DNA of 64,000 nucleotides from Mycolicibacterium nivoides (GTDB lineage: Bacteria; Actinomycetota; Actinomycetes; Mycobacteriales; Mycobacteriaceae): NCBI RefSeq assembly GCF_003855255.1, contig NZ_CP034072.1:1848240-1912239 (forward strand). The letters run 5' to 3'. Of this stretch, positions 53,240-62,518 are shown one piece after another (position 1 is the stretch's first letter; each line of letters opens with the position of its first letter). The notes beneath the pieces are model-generated. The model had not been told where the DNA came from and did no database searches. It was given only the letters and a program-made list of their open reading frames with translations. The translations under genes were made by a program, and so were the position numbers.

Positions 53240-54790
53240 TCAACGCCGCCGCAGCACCATCACGTTGTCGATCAGGATGCCGGGCTGCCCGTCGGGCCCC
53301 GTCGCCTCCCGCTCGTCGGTTCCCACCCGGATCCGTTCCCATTCCGCGTCATCGAGGTTCAGTGAATCGACGACGTCATCGGCGCTGGGGAAGGCGAACT
53401 TCCGGACATGCTCGGGGGCCCAGGGCGGGGCGGCACCGTGATCGACGATGACCAGCAGGCCGCCGCCGGCCACCGCGCCGGCGGCACGGCGCAGCAACGC
53501 GGCGCGGTCCATGGCGATCGGTGACTGCAGGAATTGGGCCGACACCAGGTCGAAGCGGCCGGACGGCAGGCTCTCGGACAGATCGTGGCGCTCGAACGTG
53601 ATGCGGTCCGCCACGCCTCGTTCCCGCGCCTCGGACGCGGCCCGCGCGAGCGCGGTGTCGGAGACGTCGACACCCGTCACCTGCCAGCCCCGCTCGGCCA
53701 GCCAGACGGAGTCACCGCCCTCGCCGCAGCCGAGATCCAGCGCCCTGCCCGCCGGCAGGTCCGCGGCGATCTTGGCCAGTTGGGCGTTGACCCGTCCACT
53801 CCAGATGCGGCCCCGCTGCCCGTAATGCCGCTCCCAGTACTGGGCGGTGACGGCCGTTTGGGCGGGCCACGGCGGCACCGGGAGCCCGACGTCTTCACCG
53901 AGCAGGTGCTGCACGACGGCGGCGCCGGCCTGGCTGCCCGATGCCACCGCCGTGGCCACCTGCGGCATCTGGGCACCCAGGTCCCCCGCGGCGAACAGTC
54001 CGGGCACCGAGGTGCGGGCGAACGCGTCGACGACGAGGGCGTCCGCGGCGATCGGCCCGGGAGCAGACACGGCACCGAGTTGCGCCGCCAGCGGCGAACG
54101 TTGATGCAGGGTGGCAGCGACGAGCGCCCCACGCCTGGCCAGTCGGGTGCCGTCGGTGAACTCGACGGCCCCCAGTTCGCCGTCGTGTGCGACGAAGCGG
54201 GCGATCAGACGCTCGTCGACGCTGATTCCGGCCGCGTCCAGCTGCTTGACCTGAGCGTCGTCCAGCCCGGTGTCCCCATTGGTGAGGACCACCAGATCCT
54301 CGGTCCAGCCGCGCATCATCAACGCCGAGTGCACGGCACGGTCACCCTGGGCGATCACCGCGACCGGCGCGTCGCGCATCTCCCAGCCGTGGCAGAACGG
54401 GCAGTGGAAAACCGAAGCACCCCACAGCTCTTCGAGCCCGCCGATGTTCGGCCCCCGGTATTCCATTCCGGTGGCCAGCAGCACCGTCCTGGCCTGCTCG
54501 CGGGTTCCGTCGGCCAGCTCGAGCGCGAATCCCGGCTCCCCGCGCACGACTTCACCCGTGCGCACCTCCACCGTGGGGTAGGCGGCCAACTCGGCGCGGC
54601 CGGCGGCATAGAGGTCGGCGGGCGGACGGCCGTCGCTGCCCAGCAGGCCGCCGATTCCGTGTGCGGCCAGGTTGCTCTGATTCCCCGCGTCGACCAGCAG
54701 TACCCGTCGCCGGGCCCGGCCCAGTACCAGCGCCGCACTCAGACCGGCCGCCCCGCCTCCGACGATGACGCAATCCCAGATGTTTTCCAT
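53240..54790 (-). CDS. Flavoprotein oxidoreductase fused to SAM-dependent methyltransferase
   Basis: 516 residues in two parts. Residues 1-300 are thioredoxin-reductase-like: FAD motif VIVGGGAAGLSAA (about 8-20), LLATGMEYR, the CxxC in FHCPFCHGWE (about 128-131) and the second FAD site VPGLFAAGDLGAQ. Residues about 315-516 form a class I methyltransferase with ALDLGCGEGGDSVWLAERGW (motif I) and VTGVDVSDTAL. The fusion implies that the methyltransferase acts on, or is controlled with, a redox substrate. ATG 54790 is used; a TTG at 54808 is also possible. Divergent from the XRE-cupin gene across a shared operator. Confidence 0.88.
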   Translation of the reverse strand: MENIWDCVIVGGGAAGLSAALVLGRARRRVLLVDAGNQSNLAAHGIGGLLGSDGRPPADLYAAGRAELAAYPTVEVRTGEVVRGEPGFALELADGTREQARTVLLATGMEYRGPNIGGLEELWGASVFHCPFCHGWEMRDAPVAVIAQGDRAVHSALMMRGWTEDLVVLTNGDTGLDDAQVKQLDAAGISVDERLIARFVAHDGELGAVEFTDGTRLARRGALVAATLHQRSPLAAQLGAVSAPGPIAADALVVDAFARTSVPGLFAAGDLGAQMPQVATAVASGSQAGAAVVQHLLGEDVGLPVPPWPAQTAVTAQYWERHYGQRGRIWSGRVNAQLAKIAADLPAGRALDLGCGEGGDSVWLAERGWQVTGVDVSDTALARAASEARERGVADRITFERHDLSESLPSGRFDLVSAQFLQSPIAMDRAALLRRAAGAVAGGGLLVIVDHGAAPPWAPEHVRKFAFPSADDVVDSLNLDDAEWERIRVGTDEREATGPDGQPGILIDNVMVLRRR

Positions 54791-54812
54791 GCCTTCGAGC
54801 TTGCCCAATCAC

Positions 54813-54840
54813 ATGGCAAAGTGCCAAGCTGTTTTGCCAT
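54813..54840. promoter_or_regulatory. Palindromic operator between the fusion gene and the XRE-cupin gene
   Basis: ATGGCAAA (54813-54820) and TTTGCCAT (54833-54840) form a perfect inverted repeat; inside lies TGGCA-AAG-TGCCA (54814-54826). The right arm includes the ATG of the regulator gene, so binding would block its own expression as well as the divergent gene. Confidence 0.6.
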
Positions 54841-55420
54841 GGAGGCAAACGCTGCCGAACCCGCCGACATCGACGCCCTCGTCCGCGGTCGCCTGCGGGA
54901 GTTGCGGGCCCAACGGGGGCTCACCCTGGAAGACGTCGCGCGCCGCGCCCAGATCGACGTGTCGACACTGAGCCGGTTGGAATCGGGCAAGCGCCGACTG
55001 GCCCTGGACCACCTACCCCGGTTGGCCGCCGCCCTGTCGGTGACCACCGACGAGTTGCTGCGCGCGCCGCAGGCAGAGGACCCCCGGGTCACCGGCAGCT
55101 CACACACCCACCACAACATCACGTATTGGCCGTTGACCCGGCAGGGCCCGGCGGCCGGGTTGCACGCCTACAAGATCCGGATCAGCGCGAAGCGCCGCAA
55201 GCCTCCCGCCGAATTCCCCGTCCACGAAGGACGCGACTGGATGTACGTGCTGTCCGGACAACTGCGCCTGATCCTGGGCGAGCAGGACTTCGTCGTCAAT
55301 CCCGGTGAGGCCGTGGAATTCTCGACCTGGACACCGCACTGGTTCGGGGTGGTCGACGGACCGGTCGAGGCGATCACCATCTTCGGTCCGCACGGCGAGC
55401 AACTACACCTGCACGCCTGA
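54839..55420 (+). CDS. XRE-family regulator with C-terminal cupin domain
   Basis: 193 residues. HTH_XRE at about 20-70 (LRELRAQRGLTLEDVARRA, then DVSTLSRLESGKRRL) and a cupin barrel at about 115-190 (HEGRDWMYVLSGQLRLILGE, GEAVEFSTWTPHWFG). XRE-cupin proteins usually sense a small molecule. Placement opposite the flavoprotein-methyltransferase gene, with a palindrome over its own start codon, suggests autoregulation and control of that gene. Stops 1 nt from the convergent RNase H gene. Confidence 0.9.
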   Translation: MEANAAEPADIDALVRGRLRELRAQRGLTLEDVARRAQIDVSTLSRLESGKRRLALDHLPRLAAALSVTTDELLRAPQAEDPRVTGSSHTHHNITYWPLTRQGPAAGLHAYKIRISAKRRKPPAEFPVHEGRDWMYVLSGQLRLILGEQDFVVNPGEAVEFSTWTPHWFGVVDGPVEAITIFGPHGEQLHLHA

Positions 55421-55421
55421 C

Positions 55422-56531
55422 CTACAGGTACGCGGTCTGGTTGACCAACCGGACCGAAGATCCTCCGTCGGCGTAGAACTCGGCGATCGACAGCGATGCC
55501 AGGTCCAGATGCAGCCGGTACAGGATTCCCTCGCCGGCATCGAGCGCCAGCCGCAGGATCGTCTTGATCGGGGTCACGTGGGAGACCACCAGAACCGTCG
55601 CCTCGCCGTACTCGGAGATGATCCGGGTGCGGGCCCGGCGGACCCGATGGGCCACCGCGTCGAAGCTCTCGCCCCCGGGTGGCTCGACGCTCGTGTCCTG
55701 CAGCCAGCGCCGGTGCAGTTCCGGATCCCGTTGCGCGGCTTCGGCGAACGTGAGCCCTTCCCAATCGCCGAAGTCCGTCTCGATCAGGTCGTCGTCGACG
55801 CGGACATCAACGCCGAGCGCCTTGGCCGCAGCTGTCGCCGTCTCATACGCCCGCTCCAGCGGCGAGGTGACCACCGCCGCAACGCCGCCGCGTGCACCGA
55901 GATAGCGCGCGGCAGCGTCGGCCTGCCTGCGCCCCTCCTCGGTCAGCGCCGGGTTGCCGCGCCCCGAATACCGGCGGGCGATCGACAATTCGGTCTGACC
56001 GTGACGCAACAGCAACAGCCGGGTGGGTGCCCCGGTGGCACCCGTCCACCCAGGTGCCGACGGTGCGGCCTGCTCTGCCTGGACGGGTTGTTTGGCCGGT
56101 TCGACGGCGGGCGTGTCGCTGACGATGCCCGCGGCCGCGTCCATGGCCTCGTTCGCCAGCCGGTCGGCGTGGCTGTTGCGTTCCCGCGGGATCCACGCGT
56201 AGCTGACCCGTTCGAAACCAGCGGCAAGTTCGGCAGCCCGGCGCTGCAGAGGAATCAGATCGGGATGCTTGACTTTCCAGCGCCCCGACATCTGTTCCAC
56301 GATGAGTTTGGAATCCATCGACACCGCCACCTCGGCAGCCCCCAGCTCGGTGGCGGCCTCCAAACCGGCGATCAGTCCGCGATATTCGGCCACGTTGTTG
56401 GTGGCCCGGCCGATCGCTTCCTTGCGCTCGGCCAGCACCGCGTCGTGGTCGGCGTCGAGCACGACGGCGCCGTAGCCCGCCGGTCCGGGATTGCCCCGGG
56501 AGCCGCCGTCTGCTTCGACAAGTACCTTCAC
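55422..56531 (-). CDS. Bifunctional RNase H / acid phosphatase, Rv2228c-like
   Basis: 369 residues. N-terminal type I RNase H (1-135): VEADGGSRGNPGPAGYG with catalytic Asp8, Glu in NNVAEYRGL and Asp in SMDSKL. After a linker, a histidine-phosphatase domain (about 170-369) with LLLRHGQTE, ETDFGDWEGL and VVSHVTPIK. The M. tuberculosis counterpart has both RNase HI and acid (alpha-ribazole-type, CobC) phosphatase activity, which fits the nearby cob genes. GTG 56531 overlaps the zinc-ribbon gene's stop (GTGA). Confidence 0.93.
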   Translation of the reverse strand: MKVLVEADGGSRGNPGPAGYGAVVLDADHDAVLAERKEAIGRATNNVAEYRGLIAGLEAATELGAAEVAVSMDSKLIVEQMSGRWKVKHPDLIPLQRRAAELAAGFERVSYAWIPRERNSHADRLANEAMDAAAGIVSDTPAVEPAKQPVQAEQAAPSAPGWTGATGAPTRLLLLRHGQTELSIARRYSGRGNPALTEEGRRQADAAARYLGARGGVAAVVTSPLERAYETATAAAKALGVDVRVDDDLIETDFGDWEGLTFAEAAQRDPELHRRWLQDTSVEPPGGESFDAVAHRVRRARTRIISEYGEATVLVVSHVTPIKTILRLALDAGEGILYRLHLDLASLSIAEFYADGGSSVRLVNQTAYL

Positions 56532-57256
56532 TGCTTGATCCGCAAGAGGATTGCCCCGCACTCGGGGCAACGCAGCACGTCGTCCTCAGCGGCCGCGGCG
56601 ATCCGGGCGCTCTCCCCGCGGTCGATCTCGATCCGGCAGGCGCCGCAGCGCCGGCCCTGGAGCAGCCCGGCCCCCGCGCCGCCCCGGGCCCGCTGACGTT
56701 CGTAGACACTGACCAGTTCGGGATCGATGACGCTCACCAGCCCGTCGCGGCGAGTCACGGCCTGATGCTTGGCCTGGTCGATCTCCACCAGCGCGGCATC
56801 CCGGGCCCGCTGCGCCGCGGACAGAGCGGTCTGCAGGTCGTCGATGCGTTGCAGCGCCTCGGCCTGCTGATTCGACAGTTCCTCGCGCCGTTCCATGAGC
56901 TCCAGCAGCGAGTCCTCCAGGCTGGATTGCCTGCGCTGCAACGTTTCCAGTTCGTGCTGGATCTCGGCGACCTGTTTGGCGCCCACCGTGCCGCCGTCGA
57001 TCAGCCCGCGGTCGCGGTCCTCACGCTGACGTACCGAGTCGATCTCGCTCTCAAGCTTGGTCACCTGGGCTTCCAGGTCTTCCAGCGCGATGCCGAGGAC
57101 GCCTACCCCGTCGCTGGCCGCGGCGTGCGCGGCCTGCGCCTCGTCCACCTGCTGCTGTTCGGCCAGGTTCTTGGCGCGGTGCGCCAGGCGCCCGAGTTCG
57201 GCATCGACCTCGGTCAGCGCGAGAAGCGAACGTTGTTGTTTTACTTCGGCTTTCAT
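56528..57256 (-). CDS. Coiled-coil zinc-ribbon protein, Rv2229c-like
   Basis: 242 residues. A long antiparallel coiled coil (about 10-175, heptads rich in Glu, Gln, Arg) ends in a C4 zinc ribbon with GRRCGACRIEI and VLRCPECGAIL (C4_DNA-binding ribbon family). Probably binds nucleic acid; exact role unknown. ATG 57256 with CAGGG just upstream. It lies 52 nt after the Nif3-like gene and overlaps the RNase H gene by 4 nt, so these three genes form an operon. Confidence 0.9.
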   Translation of the reverse strand: MKAEVKQQRSLLALTEVDAELGRLAHRAKNLAEQQQVDEAQAAHAAASDGVGVLGIALEDLEAQVTKLESEIDSVRQREDRDRGLIDGGTVGAKQVAEIQHELETLQRRQSSLEDSLLELMERREELSNQQAEALQRIDDLQTALSAAQRARDAALVEIDQAKHQAVTRRDGLVSVIDPELVSVYERQRARGGAGAGLLQGRRCGACRIEIDRGESARIAAAAEDDVLRCPECGAILLRIKQ

Positions 57257-57308
57257 GCCCTGACTTTCATGTAGCTGTGGTTTCCTGCGTTCATTTCGTC
57301 CGCTGCGG

Positions 57309-58442
57309 TCAGCACTCGACGTTCCACGGGTCGGTGCGCACCGACGACACCCGCACCTGCAGCGCATCGCCGAACTGTCTGTGCAGCACCCCCGCCGCCT
57401 GGGCGCACCAGGGGAATTCGGTGGCCCAGTGCGCCACGTCGACCAGCGCGACCGGTGAGGCCCGGCGGTGCTCGTCGGCGGGGTGGTGCCGCAGATCCGA
57501 TGTGACATAGGCCTGTACGCCGGCCCGGGCCACCGTGCCCAGCAGTGAATCGCCCGCTCCCCCGCACACCGCGACCCGCGACACCATCGCGTCGGGATCA
57601 CCCGAGGTCCGCACGCCCCATGAGGTCGCCGGCAGTGCCGCTCGCACCCGGGATGCGAAGACCGACAACGGGACCGGTCGGTCCAGCTCGCCGATCCGGC
57701 CGATTCCCACGTCACCGGGAATCGGGGCCAGGGCGAAGATGTCGAAGGCAGGCTCCTCATAGGGATGCGCGGCCCGCAGGGCGGACAGGACGGTCGCGCG
57801 CAGCCGTGAGGGGGCGATCACCTCCACCCGGTCCTCGGCCACCTGCTCGACGGTGCCCACCTCGCCGATGGCCGGGGTGGCCCCGTCATGCGGCAGGAAC
57901 TGCCCGGTTCCGGCCACGCTCCAACTGCAGTGCGAGTAGTCGCCGATGCGCCCGGCGCCCGCGTCGAACAGCGCCTCTCGCACCTTCGGCGCGTCCGAGG
58001 CCGGCACGAACACCACCCATTTGTCCAGATCGGGACCCGACGCCGCCGGCGACAGCACCGCGTCGACAGTCAGGCCCAGCGCCTCGGCCAGCGCATCGGA
58101 CACCCCGGGCGAGGCCGCATCGGCATTGGTGTGCGCGGTGAACAAGGCCCGCCCGGTGCGGATCAACCGGTGGATCAGCGCGCCCTTGGCGGTGTCGGCC
58201 GCGACGGTGTCCACGCCGCGCAGCAGCAGCGGGTGGTGGGCCAGCAGCAGTCCACGTTCGGGTACCTCGTCGACCACGGCCTCGGTCGCATCGACTGCGA
58301 TGGTCACCGATTCGACCGGCTCGTCGGGATCGCCGCACACCAGCCCCACCGAGTCCCAGTCGTGGGCCAGCTGCGGCGGGTACGCCGCGTCCAGTGCGGC
58401 GATCACGTCGGTCAACGGCACCCCGACCGGTCGCGCGCTCAT
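57309..58442 (-). CDS. Nif3/DUF34 family metal-binding protein
   Basis: 377 residues, counterpart of Rv2230c. Nif3-like dinuclear metal protein (often labelled GTP cyclohydrolase I type 2, unproven). [12 protein letters not shown] near the N-terminus, metal ligands in [11 protein letters not shown] (about 75-85), FTAHTNAD, and a C-terminal [21 protein letters not shown]; the middle PII-like insertion has [14 protein letters not shown] 58442 overlaps the aminotransferase stop (ATGA). Confidence 0.92.
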   Translation of the reverse strand: MSARPVGVPLTDVIAALDAAYPPQLAHDWDSVGLVCGDPDEPVESVTIAVDATEAVVDEVPERGLLLAHHPLLLRGVDTVAADTAKGALIHRLIRTGRALFTAHTNADAASPGVSDALAEALGLTVDAVLSPAASGPDLDKWVVFVPASDAPKVREALFDAGAGRIGDYSHCSWSVAGTGQFLPHDGATPAIGEVGTVEQVAEDRVEVIAPSRLRATVLSALRAAHPYEEPAFDIFALAPIPGDVGIGRIGELDRPVPLSVFASRVRAALPATSWGVRTSGDPDAMVSRVAVCGGAGDSLLGTVARAGVQAYVTSDLRHHPADEHRRASPVALVDVAHWATEFPWCAQAAGVLHRQFGDALQVRVSSVRTDPWNVEC

Positions 58443-59473
58443 TGCAGCACCTCCGTCATGGCGTCGATCAGCGCGGGCCATTCCGGCCGCACCGCGGCGC
58501 GCAGGTAATTTTCCGGCAGGCCCACGAAAGTATCGCAACGGCGTACCGCAATGCTTTTGCTTTCCAGATGTTTTCGCATCAACTCCGCGTCGGGCACCGT
58601 GAACAGCACAAACGGCGCGTCGCCGGCCACCACGTGCAGGCCGAGCCCATCGAGCCCGGCGACCATCGCACCCCGGAGTTCGGCGAGGCGCCGTGCCCCG
58701 GCATCGGCCTCGGCTACCGCCTCCGGACTGCTGGCCGCAGCGATCGCCTCCAGTTGCAGCGTGCCCAGCGGCCAGTGCGGGCGGCGCGCGGTGAGCCGGG
58801 CCAGCACCTCGGGCGCACCCAGGGCATAGCCCACCCGCAGCCCGGCCAGTGACCAGGTCTTGGTCAGGCTGCGCAGCACCAGCACGTCGGGCAGCGATTC
58901 GGAGGCCAGCGTCTGCGCCTCACCGGGGATGCCGTCGGCGAACGCCTCGTCCACGACGATGAGCCGGCCCGGCCGGCGAAACGCCAGGATGTCCTCGCGG
59001 CGGTGCAACACCCCGGTGGGATTGGTCGGGTTGCCGACCACCACCAGGTCGGCCTCGTCCGGCACCGCCATGCCGGCGAGGGTGAACGGTGCGGGCAACA
59101 CCACGTGGTGAATCCGCACCCCGGCCTCGGCCAGGACCGCTTCGGGTTCGGTGAACGACGGGGCGATCAGGGCGGCGAGCTCCGGCCGCAGTCCCGCCAG
59201 CAGGGCGAATCCCTCGGCCCCGCCGGCCAGCAGGGCCACCTCGTCCGCGGCGCGGCCGTGGCGGGTCGCGACGGCGTCGACGGCCCGGCGCTGATCGGCC
59301 TGGCTCGGGTAGCTGCCCAGGTCGGGCAGCCGGGACGTCAGCCGGTCGGTCAACCAGGCCGGAGGACCGCCGGGGCGCACGTTGACCGCGAAGTCCAGCA
59401 TGCCCGGCAATGCGGCCTGGTCGCCGTGGTAGCGGGCGCCGGCACGGGCCCCTACACGGTTTCGACTCGACAC
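58439..59473 (-). CDS. cobC: PLP-dependent aminotransferase-like CobC/CobD-type protein, Rv2231c-like
   Basis: 344-residue fold-type I aminotransferase related to threonine-phosphate decarboxylase of cobalamin synthesis. [11 protein letters not shown] at the N-terminus, [12 protein letters not shown] (PLP phosphate), VDEAFAD, and the PLP Lys in [16 protein letters not shown] (about 220-235). GTG 59473 has TAGGGT (59480-59485, minus) ending 6 nt upstream, so this is the leaderless head of the four-gene operon running to the RNase H/phosphatase gene. Confidence 0.9.
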   Translation of the reverse strand: MSSRNRVGARAGARYHGDQAALPGMLDFAVNVRPGGPPAWLTDRLTSRLPDLGSYPSQADQRRAVDAVATRHGRAADEVALLAGGAEGFALLAGLRPELAALIAPSFTEPEAVLAEAGVRIHHVVLPAPFTLAGMAVPDEADLVVVGNPTNPTGVLHRREDILAFRRPGRLIVVDEAFADGIPGEAQTLASESLPDVLVLRSLTKTWSLAGLRVGYALGAPEVLARLTARRPHWPLGTLQLEAIAAASSPEAVAEADAGARRLAELRGAMVAGLDGLGLHVVAGDAPFVLFTVPDAELMRKHLESKSIAVRRCDTFVGLPENYLRAAVRPEWPALIDAMTEVLQ

Positions 59474-59547
59474 AGCACGACCCTAGTGGTCGGGGTGCTC
59501 AGCTGGGCATCCGGAGGACTGCCAGCGGCATACGGGAGAATGGGCAC

Positions 59548-60225
59548 GTGACTGACACGCTGGAACGCACCCGACCGCAGCTGGTGCTGTTCGACCTCGA
59601 CGGCACCCTGACCGATTCGGCGGCCGGGATCGTGTCGAGTTTCCGCCACGCGCTGGCCCAGGTCGGTGCCGGTGTCCCCGATGGTGACCTGGCGGGACGC
59701 ATCGTGGGTCCGCCCATGCACGAGACGCTGCAGTCGTTGAGCCGCGGTGAGACGAGCTTCGACGCCGACGCCGCGATCGCCGCCTACCGCGCCGATTACA
59801 CGAGCCGCGGATGGGCGATGAACAGCCTGTTCGACGGCGTCGAGCCGTTGTTGGCAGATCTGCGCGCGGCCGGGGTGCGGCTGGCCGTCGCGACCTCGAA
59901 GGCCGAGCCCACGGCGCGGCGCATCCTGGAGCATTTCGGCCTGGACGGCTATTTCGAGGTGATCGCGGGAGCCAGCCCCGACGGCGTCCGGGCGGCCAAG
60001 GCCGACGTGGTCGCCCACGCGCTGGCCCAACTCGAACCCCTGCCGCAGCGCGTCCTGATGGTCGGTGACCGGATGCACGATGTCGAGGGCGCGGCCGAGC
60101 ACGGCATCGACACCGTGGTGGTCGGCTGGGGCTACGGCGCCACGGACTTCTCCGGTCCCACCGCGGTGACTGCGCACGCTCACGTCGACACCGTCGCCGC
60201 ACTTCGGGAGGTGCTCGGTGTCTGA
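59548..60225 (+). CDS. ptkA: HAD-family protein PtkA-like
   Basis: 225-residue haloacid-dehalogenase hydrolase: nucleophile Asp16 in LFDLDGTLTDS, motif II VATSKAE and Lys region, GDRMHDVEGA (motif IV). Rv2232 in M. tuberculosis is described as a tyrosine kinase acting on PtpA; it has an N-terminal extension of roughly 60-70 residues that this reading lacks. GTG 59548 has GAGAAT ending 6 nt upstream, a possible leaderless -10; in-frame sequence continues upstream to 59410, so a longer form cannot be excluded. Overlaps ptpA by 8 nt. Confidence 0.87.
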   Translation: MTDTLERTRPQLVLFDLDGTLTDSAAGIVSSFRHALAQVGAGVPDGDLAGRIVGPPMHETLQSLSRGETSFDADAAIAAYRADYTSRGWAMNSLFDGVEPLLADLRAAGVRLAVATSKAEPTARRILEHFGLDGYFEVIAGASPDGVRAAKADVVAHALAQLEPLPQRVLMVGDRMHDVEGAAEHGIDTVVVGWGYGATDFSGPTAVTAHAHVDTVAALREVLGV

Positions 60226-60727
60226 CGTTTCCACCGAGCCGGTTCTGCACGTCACGTTCGTGTGCTCGGGCAACATCTGCCGCTCCCCCATGGCCGAGAA
60301 GATGTTCGCCCACCAGATCAGCGAGCGCGGCCTGGCCGACGTCGTCCGGGTGAGCAGCGGCGGCACCGGCGGCTGGCATGCCGGTGACGGCGCCGACGCG
60401 CGTGCCTGCCTGGTGTTGCGCGAGCGCGGCTATCCCAGCGATCACGTCGCGGCCCAGGTCTCCGACGACCATCTCGGCGCCGACCTGGTGGTCGCGCTCG
60501 GTCGCAACCACCTGCGCATCCTGACCGATCTGGGGGTGCCGGACGAGCGGCTGCGGATGCTGCGCTCGTTCGACCCGCGCTCGGGCGCGCATGCTCGAGA
60601 CGTGGAGGACCCCTACTACGGCGCCAAGACCGATTTCGAGGATGTGTTCACCGTGATCGAAGCGTCCCTGCCCGGGCTGCACAGCTGGGTCGATCAGGCA
60701 CTGACCGCCCGAGGAATCGTGGCCTGA
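60218..60727 (+). CDS. ptpA: Low-molecular-weight protein-tyrosine phosphatase
   Basis: 169 residues. Active-site loop CSGNICRSP with Cys16 and Arg22, and the general acid in VEDPYYG (about residue 129). In M. tuberculosis PtpA is secreted and blocks phagosome acidification; in a non-tuberculous species the role may differ. GTG 60218 starts inside the end of ptkA, and its stop overlaps the next ATG (TGATG). Confidence 0.94.
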   Translation: MSDVSTEPVLHVTFVCSGNICRSPMAEKMFAHQISERGLADVVRVSSGGTGGWHAGDGADARACLVLRERGYPSDHVAAQVSDDHLGADLVVALGRNHLRILTDLGVPDERLRMLRSFDPRSGAHARDVEDPYYGAKTDFEDVFTVIEASLPGLHSWVDQALTARGIVA

Positions 60728-61557
60728 TGAAGCGGCTGACCTTCCTGCTGCGGCCCCAGTGGATAGCGCTGTTCATCGTGGTGGCGGCATTCGCCTACCT
60801 GTGTTTCACCGTGCTGGCGCCGTGGCAGTTGGGCAAGAACACCAAGACCTCGCGGGAGAACAACCAGATCAGCCATTCGCTGCAGGCCGATCCGGTTCCG
60901 GTCACCACCCTTCTGCCGCAACAGGATTCGATCGCACCCGACGCCCAGTGGCAGCGCGTCACCGCCACCGGCCATTACCTGCCCAAGGCCGAGGTGCTGG
61001 TCCGGCTGCGGGTGGTCGACGGCGAGCCGGCCTTCGAGGTGCTCACCCCGTTCGCCGTGGACGGCGGGCCGGTGGTGCTGGTCGATCGCGGCTTCATCAC
61101 CCCCATCGACGGAAACAAGGTGCCCGAGTTCGCGGCCGCACCGGCGGGCCAGGTGACCATCACCGCGCGTCTGCGTGATGCGGAAGCCCGGGTCGTGGGC
61201 AAGGAGCCGTTCCGCGGCGAGGATGGCGCGCAGCAGGTGTATTCGATCAACACCGAGCAGATCTCCTCGATCACCGGGGTGCCACTGGCCGGGTCGTATC
61301 TGCAGTTGGTGGCCGACCAGCCCGGCGGGCTCGGGGAGATCTCGCTTCCCCACCTCGACGCCGGACCGTTCCTGTCCTACGGCATCCAGTGGATCGCGTT
61401 CGGCATCGTCGCCCCGTTGGGACTCGGCTACTTCGTCTACGCCGAGATACAGCAACGTCGGCGCGAACGGGCCGCCGCCCAAAAGGCGTCCGACGAGCCC
61501 GCCCGCGAACTCACCAACGAGGAGAAGCTCGCCGACCGCTACGGGAAGCGCCGCTGA
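60727..61557 (+). CDS. SURF1-family cytochrome oxidase assembly protein
   Basis: 276 residues with N-terminal (about 11-31) and C-terminal (about 218-240) transmembrane helices enclosing the SURF1 domain: [21 protein letters not shown] and GIQWIAFG. It would help haem insertion into cytochrome aa3, linking to the ctaC/ctaF genes at the start of the window. Coupled to ptpA by TGATG. Its end overlaps the convergent cobD gene by 47 nt. Counterpart of Rv2235. Confidence 0.93.
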   Translation: MKRLTFLLRPQWIALFIVVAAFAYLCFTVLAPWQLGKNTKTSRENNQISHSLQADPVPVTTLLPQQDSIAPDAQWQRVTATGHYLPKAEVLVRLRVVDGEPAFEVLTPFAVDGGPVVLVDRGFITPIDGNKVPEFAAAPAGQVTITARLRDAEARVVGKEPFRGEDGAQQVYSINTEQISSITGVPLAGSYLQLVADQPGGLGEISLPHLDAGPFLSYGIQWIAFGIVAPLGLGYFVYAEIQQRRRERAAAQKASDEPARELTNEEKLADRYGKRR

Positions 61558-62482
61558 GCGCCAACAGCACCGCCACCGCGGCCGCCGAGGCCTGCACGGC
61601 GCGCGAGAGCCGCACCGCCCGGGCCACATCGACCACCTCGGGGATGCGCCCGTCGCCCAGGGTCGGCCGGATCTCCAGCTGATGCGCGTACTGCGTCGGG
61701 CCGCCCAGACGCACCCCGAGCGCCCCGGCGAAAGACGCCTCGGCCACCCCGGCATTGGGGCTGGGATGGCGGGATGCGTCGTGCCGCCAGGCGCGCAACG
61801 CCGCGGCCGGCGACCCGTCCACCACCGGGGCACACAGCACCGCCAGCACCCCGGTCAACCGGGCCGGCAGATAGTTCAGTACATCGTCGAATCTGGCTGC
61901 CGCCCAACCGAAGTAGTTGTAGCGCGGCGAGCGGTGCCCGATCATCGCGTCCAGCGTGTTGGCTCCCCGGTACACCAGCACTGCTGGTACCCCGCCGATC
62001 GCCGCCCAGAACAGCGGTGCCACCTGGGCGTCAGAGGTGTTCTCGGCCAGCGATTCCACGGTGGCCCGCGTCAGGCCCGAGACATCCAGCGCGGCGGGAT
62101 CCCGCCCGCACAGGGAGGGCAAAAGTCGACGGGCTCCGGCCACGTCGTCGGTGGCCAGCAGCGTCGCCATCTGATGCCCGACCCGGTTGAGCGATGTGCC
62201 GCCGAGTGCGACATAGGTGGCCGCCGCCGTCACCCAGACCCGGTCACCGCGCCCCGCTGCCCAGCCCAGCCCGGCCAGCCCGCCGAGCAGCAGCCCGGTG
62301 TGCAGGACGCCTGCCCCGCGATTGTCGGCGTAGGTCAGCTTTTCCAACCGTGCTGCGCCAGTGCCGAACCCGGCCACCGGATGTCCGCGGGTCGGGTCCC
62401 CCAGCAGCAGGTCGGCCAGGAATCCCACGGCGATACCAGCGGCCCGACCTTGCCAGGCTCGTCGGCTTCTACGCGCAAACAC
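61511..62482 (-). CDS. cobD: Adenosylcobinamide-phosphate synthase
   Basis: 323-residue membrane protein (CbiB/CobD) that attaches aminopropanol to cobyric acid. Motifs: [17 protein letters not shown] at the N-terminus, the [16 protein letters not shown] core (about 143-158), [23 protein letters not shown] and [19 protein letters not shown]. About five hydrophobic helices. GTG 62482; no clear ribosome site. Counterpart of Rv2236c and the third cobalamin locus here. Confidence 0.93.
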   Translation of the reverse strand: MFARRSRRAWQGRAAGIAVGFLADLLLGDPTRGHPVAGFGTGAARLEKLTYADNRGAGVLHTGLLLGGLAGLGWAAGRGDRVWVTAAATYVALGGTSLNRVGHQMATLLATDDVAGARRLLPSLCGRDPAALDVSGLTRATVESLAENTSDAQVAPLFWAAIGGVPAVLVYRGANTLDAMIGHRSPRYNYFGWAAARFDDVLNYLPARLTGVLAVLCAPVVDGSPAAALRAWRHDASRHPSPNAGVAEASFAGALGVRLGGPTQYAHQLEIRPTLGDGRIPEVVDVARAVRLSRAVQASAAAVAVLLALSGASRSGRRASPRW

Positions 62483-62518
62483 CTCGGCAGCGTCTCACAA
62501 AGTGGTCTACTCGAATTC

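Noticed and set aside
57245..57275. Five-codon upstream reading before the zinc-ribbon gene (MKVRA)
   Set aside because: Too short to support as a leader peptide without other evidence.
59410..59547. N-terminal extension of ptkA
   Set aside because: No start signal seen; kept only as an alternative in the gene entry.
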